Part shown: one piece after another, positions 35,559 to 45,852 of the stretch
How positions within the stretch are numbered: the stretch's first letter is position 1
Layout: the number at the start of each line of letters is the position of its first letter
From: Pseudopyrenochaeta lycopersici
Taxonomy: Eukaryota; Ascomycota; Dothideomycetes; Pleosporales; Pseudopyrenochaetaceae
Direction of reading: 5' to 3'
Assembly (NCBI GenBank): GCA_003313425.1
Contig: NHZP01000019.1
Span: forward strand, 868,001-932,000
Length of the DNA stretch: 64,000 nt
The notes under the pieces: generated by a model
The model's input: only the letters and a program-made list of their open reading frames with translations
Database searches by the model: none
What the model was told of the DNA's origin: nothing
Translations under genes and position numbers: made by a program

Positions 35559-35969
35559 GTCCAGTAGTCAGTGAAGGGCTTGGCAGAATTTCGTAATTGG
35601 TAGTTGGGCGTTGCGAAATCCTCCGAATGTAATTAGAAGTGTGTGTGCGTGGCTATTGGGTACTATAGTGTGCGTTGGTGGGTTTCGGTTCGTGATCCGA
35701 GCTAGCGAGTTCTGTGTGACGACATACAACACCGTAGGGCGGAGAATATATATATATACTGCAAACACAAGTTTGGTACGAATGGAAAACATGATGCATA
35801 AAATATGGATAAAATAGAGGAGAGCTAAAAATCAAAACTAAACGAAAGGAACCGTACCACGGAACACCAAACACCTCTTCCCATTTGGTATGACGAAGGT
35901 ACAACGACCTAACAACGGAGACCCAACAAACCCCCAACACACTTTATAACTACATTCAAGAAAAACTGG
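35559..35969. other. Intergenic region with a short AT repeat
   Basis: About 410 bases between the orphan gene start and the carbonic anhydrase 3' end, both on the minus strand. It is AT-rich and holds an (AT)n run of about 13 bases at 35746-35758. No gene is supported. Confidence 0.55.
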
Positions 35970-36695
35970 TCAACTCCAGAAGGGGCCAAAGTCTTCCATC
36001 TGGCCTAGCACGCGTTGCCGTGCAGCTGCATCTGGTCCATCTCGAGGAACACTATGGGTGAGTTAGCATCACTCGGTACCATAAATTGATTTAATTGATC
36101 CAAACGCCCGAGTTGGACTGACCAAACGTCTATCGCGGTGGTAAGATACACGCTGAGTGCCACAGCAGCGGCATCACTGGGTTTTGAAATACAAGAGGTG
36201 CAGGTGAGGGTGGGGACAGGGACGGAGGATGCACGTACTTGACCTCCTGTAACCGCCCCGTCGTGACGTTGAGAACGTAGCCGATGGTTGGAATCTCGTT
36301 CCTGACATAAGGAGAGTTTCTGACTGTCTGGATGTCGGAGCGAATGTTGGCTTCAACGTCGCTTGGTGACCAAGCACAAGCTGGGTGTGCGGTTAGCTTG
36401 CTTTCTCAGTGGTTAGAAGTAAGGGGCAGCCTACTGGTGTGCTGTACTACAACAATCATGCCTATTCTGCTTGATTGATCGATGTGGTAGAGGTTATTGA
36501 TAGCGCCCTCAGTACGTCCACCAGCTGTCTTGATGACCTGAGTCGTGTTCGCAGTGAGGTTGAAGTATTGTGCTGGGTCGAGTCGAGGATCAGACTCGCT
36601 GCAGGAAACTATTGCGGCTCATGAATATGCTTCCAGGTAATGAGTTTATGGGACGATTACTTACTGACAACAAGGGTGCCGGACGACGATGACAT
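35970..36695 (-). CDS. Short beta-class carbonic anhydrase
   Basis: I built this from spliced pieces: 36665..36695, 36435..36608, 36239..36380 and 35970..36051, 142 residues. A 54-base extra exon (36123-36176) fits between the last two in frame and gives 160 residues. After splicing the N-terminus is MSSSSGTLVVISCSESDPR with Cys13 and the Asp17/Arg19 pair. Then come KTAGGRTEGAIN and VVVQHTTCAW with His67 and Cys70. Cys, His and Cys are the three zinc ligands of beta-carbonic anhydrases, and Asp-Arg is the catalytic dyad. These enzymes interconvert CO2 and bicarbonate. The protein is very short because the usual N-terminal arm of about 30-40 residues before the first Cys is nearly absent. The ATG at 36695 is supported by a TATA-like box 131 bases upstream. 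The family call is good; the 3' exon structure is uncertain. Confidence 0.82.
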
Positions 36696-39432
36696 GACTG
36701 GTCGATAAGGATGTCAGTACTTTATTTGAGTAGTTGAATGAGTGCAATAACAGCGGCAATAGAAGCTATTGGTAATGCTAAACTGCTAACCCTGGTCATC
36801 TTTTTCGCCTTCGCGGTACCTCATCTTTATATACAGAGTAGCATGGCAGAAGAGTAGCCAGCCGGACTACTACTCAGCGCCACACATCTCGATAACCCAG
36901 AAACAGCGTCGATGACTTCATTGATACTTGTTTCAGATTATCCGTGGAACAGCATATTTTAACATATCGTTTCGCCCGCCCCATACTTTTTTGGTCACTT
37001 CTTCTCGGCCAACTTCGGATGATCTGATGACATATCCGGCGCAGCCTGAATTCGCTCACCTTTGGGTGGGTAGCCCTGACCGATGGTCAAGACGGAAGGC
37101 ATGTGTGCCACTGAAATAAGGGAAGGCGCATGAGAATGTGCGAGAACTGGTATGCATGTCTGTTTACTGAACGCGAGTAGGTAGGGATTTTCTCGGTGCA
37201 TGTCTTGCTCCTGCTTTTAAACTGGAACTAGTGCCAATCTGCGGCCGATGCATTAGTCCAGGGCTGAGCATAGGACTAGAAAGCTTATTTTAGCATGTAT
37301 AGAAGCAAGAAAAAGGACGGCTGGCCAATGAGGAGTGTATTCTACAGGTCGGTGGCTGATCAAGAAGTGAAGGTGTTGGGATGATTATTGTAGTTGATTG
37401 GTTGGCATACCCATGACGAATGGTCGGTCTTTCGGCTCACACTCGGGCATCGACATTGTGAATACCATGACAAGCCACGATCCTGCGGCCCGAGAGCAGA
37501 CATCAGCGCTGTATGTTTGCATGATCGACGATACGCATGCAGTTTTGCGGGGTTTTTTTTAATTTCGTTGCTCATTCATCTCGAAAATGTCTGTGGTTGG
37601 CATAGCCAGCGTGACTGTAAGCGGGTCTGTTTCTAAAGTCATCCGATTTCAGTATGAATAATGAGCCACGCAAAAAATTCAAAATAGAGAGAGATCTCCG
37701 CGGCTATTGTTAGGATGTTTCGTACGATAATAAGTCCTCGCGTAGTCCGAAGGTGCGGATTTGCTTCGCACCGCACTACTGCAGCCACCAACGGACATGT
37801 TTGGTAGTTTAGATTCGCTATCAATACAACCGGGTCCTTGTCCTGTACACTACCTTCGCGTAGCAGCAGCTTCCCAAATGCATTATTTTTTTCGTATTGG
37901 TAGACCAGAAAGTGTGCCCGTCGTATCGGCATCATCCTGAAACGACAACAGTGGCTTAATCGATTGGTGCAGGTGCTGTGAAATGGCTGCTGAAGTGCAA
38001 CATGATCGAGATCGAGAAAGCCCATGCATGCAGACAGATTGTTCTTTGTTCTGTTGATCACCCGAGCTTTTGCAATTACTGAACCTCGATGGGCTCCGCT
38101 TCCACGCGATGAATATGCATGCCGACGGCAGACATGCACATCATCTGCAAGCCGCCAAATCGTCGTCATGCCGCTCCTGCATCCCCACGCCATGAGCATC
38201 GGCGTCGTCCTGCAAAGGAAATATGCGACGCAGATCAACCAAAACGCTGCAACGTAAGCTGACATTCTGCTTAATAACTTGCGGTGCCTTCTCCCAACAC
38301 CACACGCCACAAGGTCTTGGACATGATAATCGCCACGTCGGCCGACGAGCTTCGGCACCCTCGGAGCCGAGATTGCATACGTTAATAATGCTGGCGAGGC
38401 TGCCGCGGCTACCAGTTGGGACTTAGAATCCAATCGGACTCAGAGAATATAGGATATAAAGGCATCCATCGGCAATCGAATCCTTCAACCGGCATTGATA
38501 CAAATGAACACAGGTTGAGTGTCGGCATCGACATTAGAGTTGAAGCTGAGGACGGCGAGGTGCGAATTGGCTGGGCGGCATGGCGGGGAAGCGAATGCGA
38601 AAAACAACAGGCTCGAATACGGTTAATACTTGGCTACTGCTGTAGGCTTGCAATGCACTGTAGCGCTGGATACGATTCCTCGACAACACTACTTGGTAGA
38701 CGAGCTGTATGTTTGCTGAAATGCGTACATGCAGCAGCTGACTTATAGATTGGAAATGCGATGGCTGTCAAGGACACCCGCATCTCATGGTGTGCAGGAA
38801 ATGCACGTCTCGTTGGGTCAGATCTCCACCAATTGCTGTAGGCACACGATTACCCCCCTTTCGGCTTTGCCATCAAGTCAGGGAGTACATTGTCACCACA
38901 TGACGATAGCCACAATGCTGGAAATTGGCGTGAAATTGCAAGAAAAGAATGGTTAAAAGTTGTGCATGTGGCTGGGCTGTATTCGTAATACCTGACAAGA
39001 GAATTAAAGGTCGTGAGAATGTAGGTCCAAGCATCTCCAAATACACGCCCCAGTGAATGCACATTCTTAGGAGAAAGCATGCAGACTTGATTGAAAGGAG
39101 TGCGCGCAGCCAGGAACACGCAGTTTCAACCCTCCTTAGTGCTCGCCATCGACTCTTTGTCCTTGTCAAGTGGGAAACGAGCCTTTTAGACCACGCAATG
39201 TCTCGTTCTTGCGCACCCCACGCGGAGAGCAACAATAATTCTGCTGTGTATGAGCACTGTTCCGAGCGCCAGCGGTCCGCAAAAGGCTCAGATCGGATAT
39301 TTCAAGTATGTTTTTGTACCGCAAGTATAGTGTAGTTGCTATATCAAGCGATGCATTGGCGGAGACATATGTATGTCGTAGGTAGTGGTATTGATTCTGG
39401 GAGTGCGAGGTCTTCTGCTCGGCGTCCTCCTC
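36696..39432. other. Gene-poor region of 2.7 kb
   Basis: No supported gene. The longest frame, 37639-38433 (-), has no ATG at its 5' end and shows no family; it is discussed under rejected items. The first 200 bases hold the carbonic anhydrase promoter. Base content is near that of other intergenic parts. I saw no clear repeat or transposon. Confidence 0.5.
36826..36833 (-). promoter_or_regulatory. TATA-like box of the carbonic anhydrase gene
   Basis: TATATAAA on the minus strand, about 131 bases before the ATG at 36695. It supports that ATG as the true start. Confidence 0.5.
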
Positions 39433-40035
39433 TCAGTCTGGCCGAGGGGTGTTGCGGTATTCTGGTGGGTTTACTCGCTCTATTCCATCTCTTGACAAGA
39501 CTCTGGGTGGTATGGCCATGCCATGGGTCGGGTCCAGAGCCGTTTCGGAAGGCTTGTAAGTCATAGAGAGATGGCTCTCGGGATGGTACGGAGGCGGAGC
39601 TTCTCCGCGCTCATCGAGACCCTCTTCGCGCCGAAGGAAAGCTGTCTGATTATTCCTACCATATCTCCCGTGCATGAACCGCCGCGTGCTTGTCCATCCT
39701 TCCAGATCCCTTGCGAGGGCGTTTTGCCCGTTCAATCGCATGGCTTCCTTCCGCAGCTTTTTCTGTCGGTGTAGCCACCACAGCAGTGCTGCTATGAGTA
39801 CGGCAAAGAGCGCGAGAAACAGAAAGTAATAATTTAATAGGCCTTCGTTGTGCGCGTCCTGCTCGTGTGAGGAAGTTGCGGCGGGAAATAGGGCTGGCGG
39901 GGGTTGCGCTGTGGCCTGACCATCCCGTGATGATGTAGTATTGAAGGACGACGAGGCTACTGAACTGGTGCTCAAAGAGCGTATGGAATCAGTAGATGGA
40001 GAGGGAGATGTTGCGATCGCTTCAGATGTGATCAT
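39433..40035 (-). CDS. Single-pass membrane protein, function unknown
   Basis: Exon 39433-40035 codes for 200 residues from the ATG at 40035. The layout is clear: a Ser/Thr-rich N-terminal part of about 65 residues (likely outside and O-glycosylated), one transmembrane helix LLNYYFLFLALFAVLIAALL at about residues 65-84, then a basic stop-transfer stretch WWLHRQKKLRKEA and a hydrophilic tail with PPPYHPESH. This is the layout of many fungal plasma-membrane proteins with Ser/Thr-rich ectodomains. The PPPY string may bind WW domains, as in Rsp5-type ligase adaptors; that is inference. The frame stays open upstream of the ATG to 40110 without a further ATG, so an extra 5' exon with a signal peptide may be missing. 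I could not define it. Confidence 0.72.
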   Translation of the reverse strand: MITSEAIATSPSPSTDSIRSLSTSSVASSSFNTTSSRDGQATAQPPPALFPAATSSHEQDAHNEGLLNYYFLFLALFAVLIAALLWWLHRQKKLRKEAMRLNGQNALARDLEGWTSTRRFMHGRYGRNNQTAFLRREEGLDERGEAPPPYHPESHLSMTYKPSETALDPTHGMAIPPRVLSRDGIERVNPPEYRNTPRPD

Positions 40036-40571
40036 TGTAGGCGATAATGTAGAACCTGGCAAGGTAGCATAGAGTGGTTTCTCTGCTGGGGCCCAAGGTA
40101 CTAGGAAGGTAAGATGTAACTATAAGAATGACGACAATATCTTGCAACTGTTCCAGGACGGTAATCTGCCTATCTTCTATATTCACGAGCAGTTGCAACG
40201 TTGTGATGGCTTATGGACGGAAACATACGCATCGGAAGGTGTGGTTCGGAATTGAAGCAGCAGAGCATCGACAGGAAGTAGCAGTATGGGGCGGCATTTC
40301 CGTTAATACTGTCGGAAGGAAACATGGAAATGAAGAGACATGGTAGTTTTTACAAGCTTTCTGAAGCCATGAGAGGGGGAGGCAGAGGTTCGAAGATGAC
40401 AGGCTTCGGAGGTCTCGGAATCGTAGCGCGTCCACGCCGCCAAGAGTCTTATCGATTGCGCAATTGCCCTGATCGCCGTTTCTTCATGATACCTTGATGG
40501 ACAGGACGACTAACTTCATCACTTCTACCGCACACCTTATCCCCTCGCCTCCCCCTCTCCTGCTCTGCAAA
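40036..40571. other. Divergent intergenic region before TFB5
   Basis: About 530 bases between the membrane protein gene (-) and TFB5 (+). It may contain an unseen 5' exon of the former. Other frames here look like shadows. Confidence 0.5.
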
Positions 40572-40889
40572 ATGGTCAAAGCAAGCCGAGGTAGCCCTAG
40601 CATTCTTTCTTAGAGTCGCCTTCATCCGCTGACATCGCTCAGGCGCGCTCGTCAAGTGCGATGCATCAATCAAAGCCATGCTCGTCGACATTGACAGCAA
40701 GAACAACAACGAATTTATCATCGAGGAGCTCGATGAGGAGCACTTACTGGTCAAGGAAACGAAGATCAACGAACTCAAATCGCGTCTGAACCAGGTAAGC
40801 ATACCGAGCGACCCGTCGCGGCCGAGGCCAACATGTCACAGATGATGAGGGAGCGATTAAAGGAGCCAGAGAGCTCAGACACGGAATAG
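40572..40889 (+). CDS. TFB5: TFIIH subunit Tfb5
   Basis: Three exons: 40572..40590, 40643..40794 and 40842..40889, 72 residues, the same length as yeast Tfb5. Introns are 52 and 47 bp. No single frame shows the whole protein, so the gene is easy to miss. The spliced N-terminus reads MVKASRGALVKCDASIKAML, then NNNEFIIEELDEEHLLVKE, and the C-terminus MMREHL-like helix MMRERLKEPESSDTE. The family start (A-x-RG-x-LVKCD) and the FII-x-LD motif are clear. Tfb5 (TTDA/GTF2H5 in humans) binds Tfb2 in the core of TFIIH and is needed for efficient nucleotide excision repair. It acts in the nucleus. The gene is tail to tail with the GFA gene, 110 bases apart. Confidence 0.95.
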
Positions 40890-40999
40890 TCTCGTCGGCC
40901 AAGCGCATGATTGTATTCAGCTTATCCAGCACGCTCCCAGCCCACCATCCATTGCTGCGTCGAGTCACAAGCCCCACTTCACGTCAAGACATAACTCCT

Positions 41000-41557
41000 C
41001 TACGACATCGCTTGTTTCTGAGCGGCTCCTTCCTGAGCCACCACCCACTTCGGCCTCCTTGTAGTAAACAATTCGACATCCACCTTGTAGTTGTCCAGGA
41101 TACTGGTGTCATCCAAGGTTCCGGCCTGTTTGTTCATTAGCATGAGAGGCTCGAGAGGATGTGCTGGGGCCATACCTTCATGACCTTCTTGCCAGGAAAG
41201 CTTGTGCCCTCGCGCCACATAGTAGAACCACAATCTCCACTACACCATGTCAGAAGGTATCCAGTGTCTGCATTGGACTACGTACCAGAAGAAGGAAACG
41301 ATCTCGTTGCCACTGTCCGCCGTCTTCTTGTGCTGCTTGGGAGTTCCCTTGGTGACCTTGAAACCCTCATCAGAGAAGATAGAGTTGCTGGAATACGTGC
41401 TGCCACCGATCTTTCGGCAGTCGACGCAGTGGCACAAGATCTTCGCCCCACGTTAGCAGTTGGAGACTGGCTGTCGAAGCGAGTCACTTACGCTGGCCTG
41501 GCTGTCTCCTGCTACTTCGTATCGCACATTGCCGCACATGCATCCACCGACAGGCAT
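41000..41557 (-). CDS. GFA-family (Mss4-like zinc) protein
   Basis: Four exons on the minus strand: 41492..41557, 41286..41440, 41176..41239 and 41000..41125, 136 residues. Introns are 51, 46 and 50 bp. The spliced protein starts MPVGGCMCGNVRYEVAG and has the zinc ligand sets Cys6/Cys8, Cys25-H-Cys27-x2-Cys30 (ILCHCVDCRKIGGS) and Cys74-x2-Cys77 (CGDCGSTMW). This is the standard GFA/CENP-V fold pattern. The name comes from glutathione-dependent formaldehyde-activating enzyme, but most fungal members have no proven activity and may handle other thiol adducts or act as zinc-binding proteins. The length (about 130-150) is typical. No targeting signal is visible. It shares an 800-base divergent promoter region with the next gene. 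Confidence 0.94.
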
Positions 41558-42366
41558 TTTGTCGAATTGAGAATAAACGTTTAGTAAGGGGTCTATTTTC
41601 AAACGTGAAGAGCGCAGATAAAGAGGTCAAACTGGTTGAAGACTTTAAATTGTCCTACATGTCCAGATGCTTTATACTTGGAAACCTACCCCGCTGGTTT
41701 GATCGTCGACGCAGCAAGGGTTGCGCTATACCGCTTTCCCTCTCCATAACCTAGCGCTTAGCCCCTGTTTCCGACAGTCGTCAGATCTATACGTGTGAGC
41801 GGGCGGGCAGGCGGCGAAATTTTCCTTGCGCGGCATCTTCAGTCACCGAGGCCGTTTACCCACGGTTACTGGTACCACCGAAGTCGAGGCTTACGGCTTT
41901 AGTCAGAAGTGTTGGCAGTGATGAAGGCGCCAAGGCTCAATTCCAAATATCACGCACACGCTGCGGGCTCCATCGCCATGAAGCGTGGAACTACATGAGC
42001 CGTCGAGTCGGGAGTGGTGCGATAAAGTTTGGTCTGGACGCCAGTGATCTGTTCAATAGAGTTGGGAGCAGGCTGGAGAGCTTGCAGAAAATATAACTTG
42101 GAGGCGGTATGACGTAAGTGGGGTTGCGGAGGTGGATAGCGCGGGTTGGGTCGCTCTAGATAGCACGTGCATTCGAGACAATCTCGCGTTGCTACTCAGG
42201 TTGGTGTTCACACACTTCATTGCGGCCCTTGTGCACTCTTGCACTCCCAAAATTGCGTCAGTTCCCAACACATGCAATGATGAATGTGACATCGAGCGCT
42301 CACTACCCATCTTTTTGAGGTCAAGCACTTCTTGAACCAGAGCAACTGCCTTCAACCTGTTTCAAT
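41558..42366. other. Divergent intergenic region
   Basis: About 800 bases between the GFA gene (-) and the small Cys-rich protein gene (+). No repeat and no supported frame. Promoters only. Confidence 0.5.
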
Positions 42367-42954
42367 ATGGCGAACGGTGCGTCCAACGTCTGGACGCAGA
42401 TGAACTATGTCCCACCGCGCGGCCCATGCAATCACAAGGCCTCTCTTATCGCACCCAAATGCCCCTGTCTGCGCTTCATGCTACACCCACTTAAGGTATC
42501 CTTCGGCCTCACATGTTTTGCAATTATCCTGCTACTTGTGTCACGACAATGGCTCTTGTTTTCTCTTGCTAATATACAGCTACAGTCTTCATCCTCATAC
42601 GAATGCGACGGCTGCAATCATCACGCATCTTTCCACAGCATGGAGAACAAGAATGAAGACGAGATCCGCAAGCGCTGGGAGCTGGAAGCAAAGGAGAAAG
42701 CTGAGCAGGCAGAGGAGGTGCTGCAGCGGCCGAAGAAGCGCGTACGAGCTATTGAATACAACACCATGAAAGGAAGCGCGCTAGAGCGCAGCGAATTCGA
42801 GTTGGTTGTGGGAGGCACGGGGGGCAATAATGTAAGCACGGCGAGGACTCGGGGTACCGCAGGCAAGAAGACTAGCAGAGCCGCAGGCAGTAGGGCGAAG
42901 AGCAAGATTACCGAGATTGAGGAGGAGGATGATAGTATTGTGGAGCTGGACTGA
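42367..42954 (+). CDS. Small conserved-looking protein with Cys/His clusters
   Basis: Two exons: 42367..42495 and 42580..42954, 167 residues. The 84-bp intron has a good donor (AAG|GTATCC), a GCTAATATACAG acceptor and no stop codon, so an unspliced 195-residue frame also exists. The N-terminal region has WTQMNYVPPRGPCNHKASL, then PKCPCLRFMLHPLK, and after the intron YECDGCNHHASFH. The Cys and His sets (C-x2-C near ECDGC, C-x-C in CPCLRF) suggest a small zinc-binding unit. The middle is a long charged helix (EDEIRKRWELEAKEKAEQAE), and the C-terminus is basic with an acidic end EEEDDSIVELD. I think this is a fungal protein with no assigned function; nuclear or nucleic-acid binding is only a guess. 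Confidence 0.8.
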   Translation: MANGASNVWTQMNYVPPRGPCNHKASLIAPKCPCLRFMLHPLKVSFGLTCFAIILLLVSRQWLLFSLANIQLQSSSSYECDGCNHHASFHSMENKNEDEIRKRWELEAKEKAEQAEEVLQRPKKRVRAIEYNTMKGSALERSEFELVVGGTGGNNVSTARTRGTAGKKTSRAAGSRAKSKITEIEEEDDSIVELD

Positions 42955-43325
42955 GCTTGTATGGGCTCTGAACGGAATGTGTGCTCTGGCGTTCTTGGAT
43001 TTTACTTCTACCTTGCGCTATGATACCCCTGGGAGGATCTTCACGTCTTTACAACATGTAATTCAGTTTATTCATGTGACATTGTCCAATTCTCATTCTG
43101 CTTCGAATTATCATTACCGTCCTACAGCGTTCCTGCTATGACGACCCGTTATTTTTGAGCTGCCAAGACCTGACTCGCGTGAGCTTCACCATGGGTCTCT
43201 GCCGCCGCTTCTTTCTCCCCAAACATCTCCAGCACAACATGATAGCACAGCAGTCGTAGGCTTCCGCCATATACTTACTCGCCACAGCATTAACCTCCCC
43301 CGGGCTCTTGCAGCCCTCCTTCACA
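42955..43325. other. Intergenic region upstream of MED1
   Basis: About 370 bases between two + strand genes. It holds the 3' flank of the former and the leader and promoter of MED1. No clear site. Confidence 0.5.
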
Positions 43326-45458
43326 ATGGCGACGCCTACTCCCTCCACCAACACGCCTTCAAAGCACCTCCCCACCTTCTCGTCACCGGCCCCGCGCAGC
43401 GTTCCACACACTGGCACCTTCAACATGCCTGCCTATGACTCGCCCGCCGTGCTTAACATGCTCAACGATGCAAGTTCAGGCATGGGCGGGGTGGGCATGG
43501 GTATAACCATGAGCGGACTTGGCATGTCAAGTTTGGGCATGAGTGCAAGTGCAATGGGGCGCGCCGACGAAGCCGAAAGGACCCGACGCCTACACAGCAT
43601 ACTCGAGACAGTGGGGTCAAAGCCAGGACGCGTGAGCGAGGAGGGGCTGCTGGCACTATGCAAACGGCTGGGAATCCCATACGAGAAGCACCCCGACGAG
43701 GCCAACACATGGTCGCTGATTATCGGTGACGAAGCAGTCTGTGATATCAAGTTTAAGAATGACGAAATTGCGACTGTCAACTTGCAAACTGGTCTCGACG
43801 AAGAGCGACCAGAGCTCCAATTCGGCCCCACCGGCTCGCAGATTCTCGCCAAAAGTTTAAAACCGCAACCAGGGCAGAGCAAAATCAATGTCACTCTCGA
43901 GCCAGTCTCGGAGAGCTTGCAGAAGTTGTTGACGCTGGCTCAGCTCGGTGCGCCCCAGAACGGCGGGGTAAGCTGCTACAATGCCATCGCGGGCGTGTAT
44001 ACGAGCTTGCGGAAGCTCTTTGAGCATGAGAAGAAGGCGAATCTCGCAGCTAGGGGACCTGATGAGCGATTTAGGGCTCACAAGGCTGAGCGTGAAGTGC
44101 TGTGCAAGAAGAGCGGACGGCCTAGGCTGAATGGTGGATCCTGTCTAGGATTGAGCTTGGAATACTGGATGGACAGGCGGCATATAATACCTAAAACAGC
44201 AGCTACGCAATCCGAGAAAGGCAAAGAAAAGATGGACATTGACTCTTCAGAGGCCACCTCTTACCCGGAAGACGACGATCCCGAGACCAATAGAATCTAT
44301 TCATTGACCATAGACTGTGAAAACTCTCCCGCCACACTCTACACCCCAATCCGCATATCCAACGACTGGATCAGCGATGCGATCGAGAAACCTGCCGATG
44401 CAAACGACGCAAACGCCTCTATTGACAACATTCTGCTGAATACACCTTCAATAGACTGGCTCGATCCAAAGCCAACGTACCTTGAGACTCCAACGGCAAC
44501 GGACGAAGCGATAGACATCAACTCCGTACCAGGCCGATTGCCAAATATACGGTTCGTGGCGAGATTCAATCCACCACTTGTCGTTCCGCTTGCTGTGCAT
44601 ATGCAATTGTATCAAATTGTGGGTATTCAGCCGCGCACAGAGGACTTTCGTGCCACAACATTTGTTGGTCTGGCACTCCGGCCCGGGGAGGTGGATCCAG
44701 GAATGATGAGCACAACGGGCGGAAGCACGCACGAGATTCTTACCTCACGATCCGTCCTGGTCATGGATAATGAAGGCAAAAGCTCCAAGAGAAGACATGA
44801 GACGAGTCTCTATGTACCGAAGATGGAATACTCAAGGACGTTGGAGAGTCTTCCTTTCAGCCACCCCAAGCAGATGGTGGAAATTCTGCCAGTACTGAGA
44901 CAGTATGCGGCAACAACGAGTTTGATGAAGGATGCCTTCTACGAGAAACCCCAGAAACCTACATCAATACATAGTGGTCCAGTGTCGCCGCCGCCTAGGC
45001 CGTTGAAGGAGGGAGAAGGAGCGGAGCCACCGTTGCAAGTCGATGTCAACCTCTCTTACACGCCACCTACACCCCGGCTCACCCTACACATTCCGCACCC
45101 CAGCGTGACAGTCCCAACAAAGCAAAATACGGGTCCAAGTGAAACGCCTGTGGACGAGCTTCTTTCCAATCTTCTTTCAGGTGCCTCTACCATCCGACCA
45201 CCCCTCAGCGTCTCGCTTGACGTCCACACTAACGGGGAGCTTGTAATCAGTGAGCAAAATCTCATTCAAGTCCCAGGACTTCAAGACGCGACAGGAGGCA
45301 AAGATGGCAGCGCAGATGTGGATATGGAGAGGGCAGAGCAATTCGAGCAGAAAGTCAAGAGATTGGGTAAGGCCCTAGATATCTGTGGAGATTTGGGGGT
45401 ATGGGGAGAGTGGCTGAGACGGGAGGCTGCCAGGATCGAAAAGGAAGCCGAGTATTAG
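43326..45458 (+). CDS. MED1: Mediator complex subunit 1
   Basis: Single exon, 710 residues, start ATG at 43326. The Med1 domain is recognisable from residue about 85: RRLHSILETVGSKPGRVSEE, LALCKRLGIPYEK, then IIGDEAVCDIKFKNDEIATV and the later segments RIYSLTIDCENSPATLYTPI, SNDWISDAIEKP and RFVARFNPPLVVP. Mediator links gene-specific activators to RNA polymerase II in the nucleus, and Med1 sits in the middle module. The first 40 residues are Ser/Thr/Pro-rich and disordered. Residues about 50-78 are an unusual Met/Gly/Ser-rich tract (GMGITMSGLGMSSLGMSASA). The C-terminal 150 residues hold a Pro-rich stretch, then a coil. Fungal Med1 proteins are commonly 600-750 residues, so the length fits. 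Confidence 0.93.
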   Translation: MATPTPSTNTPSKHLPTFSSPAPRSVPHTGTFNMPAYDSPAVLNMLNDASSGMGGVGMGITMSGLGMSSLGMSASAMGRADEAERTRRLHSILETVGSKPGRVSEEGLLALCKRLGIPYEKHPDEANTWSLIIGDEAVCDIKFKNDEIATVNLQTGLDEERPELQFGPTGSQILAKSLKPQPGQSKINVTLEPVSESLQKLLTLAQLGAPQNGGVSCYNAIAGVYTSLRKLFEHEKKANLAARGPDERFRAHKAEREVLCKKSGRPRLNGGSCLGLSLEYWMDRRHIIPKTAATQSEKGKEKMDIDSSEATSYPEDDDPETNRIYSLTIDCENSPATLYTPIRISNDWISDAIEKPADANDANASIDNILLNTPSIDWLDPKPTYLETPTATDEAIDINSVPGRLPNIRFVARFNPPLVVPLAVHMQLYQIVGIQPRTEDFRATTFVGLALRPGEVDPGMMSTTGGSTHEILTSRSVLVMDNEGKSSKRRHETSLYVPKMEYSRTLESLPFSHPKQMVEILPVLRQYAATTSLMKDAFYEKPQKPTSIHSGPVSPPPRPLKEGEGAEPPLQVDVNLSYTPPTPRLTLHIPHPSVTVPTKQNTGPSETPVDELLSNLLSGASTIRPPLSVSLDVHTNGELVISEQNLIQVPGLQDATGGKDGSADVDMERAEQFEQKVKRLGKALDICGDLGVWGEWLRREAARIEKEAEY

Positions 45459-45852
45459 GAATGGGTTTTCTTGGGGGTTAGGAAGGGGTTCTGGTCGCGA
45501 CCGGAGTCTCTGAGGCTTTCTGGAGTTGAGGGAGCAACGGAGACTAGAATTGGGAGGATTCTGTAAGTTGTGAAGAGCGTGGACCTGAGGGTGAGTGGTT
45601 GGATTATTGATACCCAAACAGCAAGTTAGTTTTAGAGTCATGCTGAATCAAATATTGTCCAGTAAACTTCAGCCATACAACATGACTACGAGAAATTTGG
45701 ACTTGTATTATGTTTAAATTACTTGGTCAGCCTGGTGTTTGCAATACAGGCCTACGACAAATGCCACAGGTCAAAAGTCCACAAAGTGACGGTTGTTCAT
45801 GTGCAAATATACTAACCTGCTCCACAACATCGTTCACTCACATCCTAGACAA
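45459..45852. other. Convergent intergenic region
   Basis: About 390 bases between the 3' ends of MED1 (+) and the heme-thiolate peroxidase (-). No supported gene. Confidence 0.55.

Noticed and set aside
37639..38433. A 264-codon open frame on the minus strand
   Set aside because: Its first codon is TTG and no in-frame ATG begins a sensible protein. The amino-acid makeup is odd (many Cys, Arg and His in mid-protein), there is no family resemblance, and it lies in a gene-poor stretch. Probably chance.
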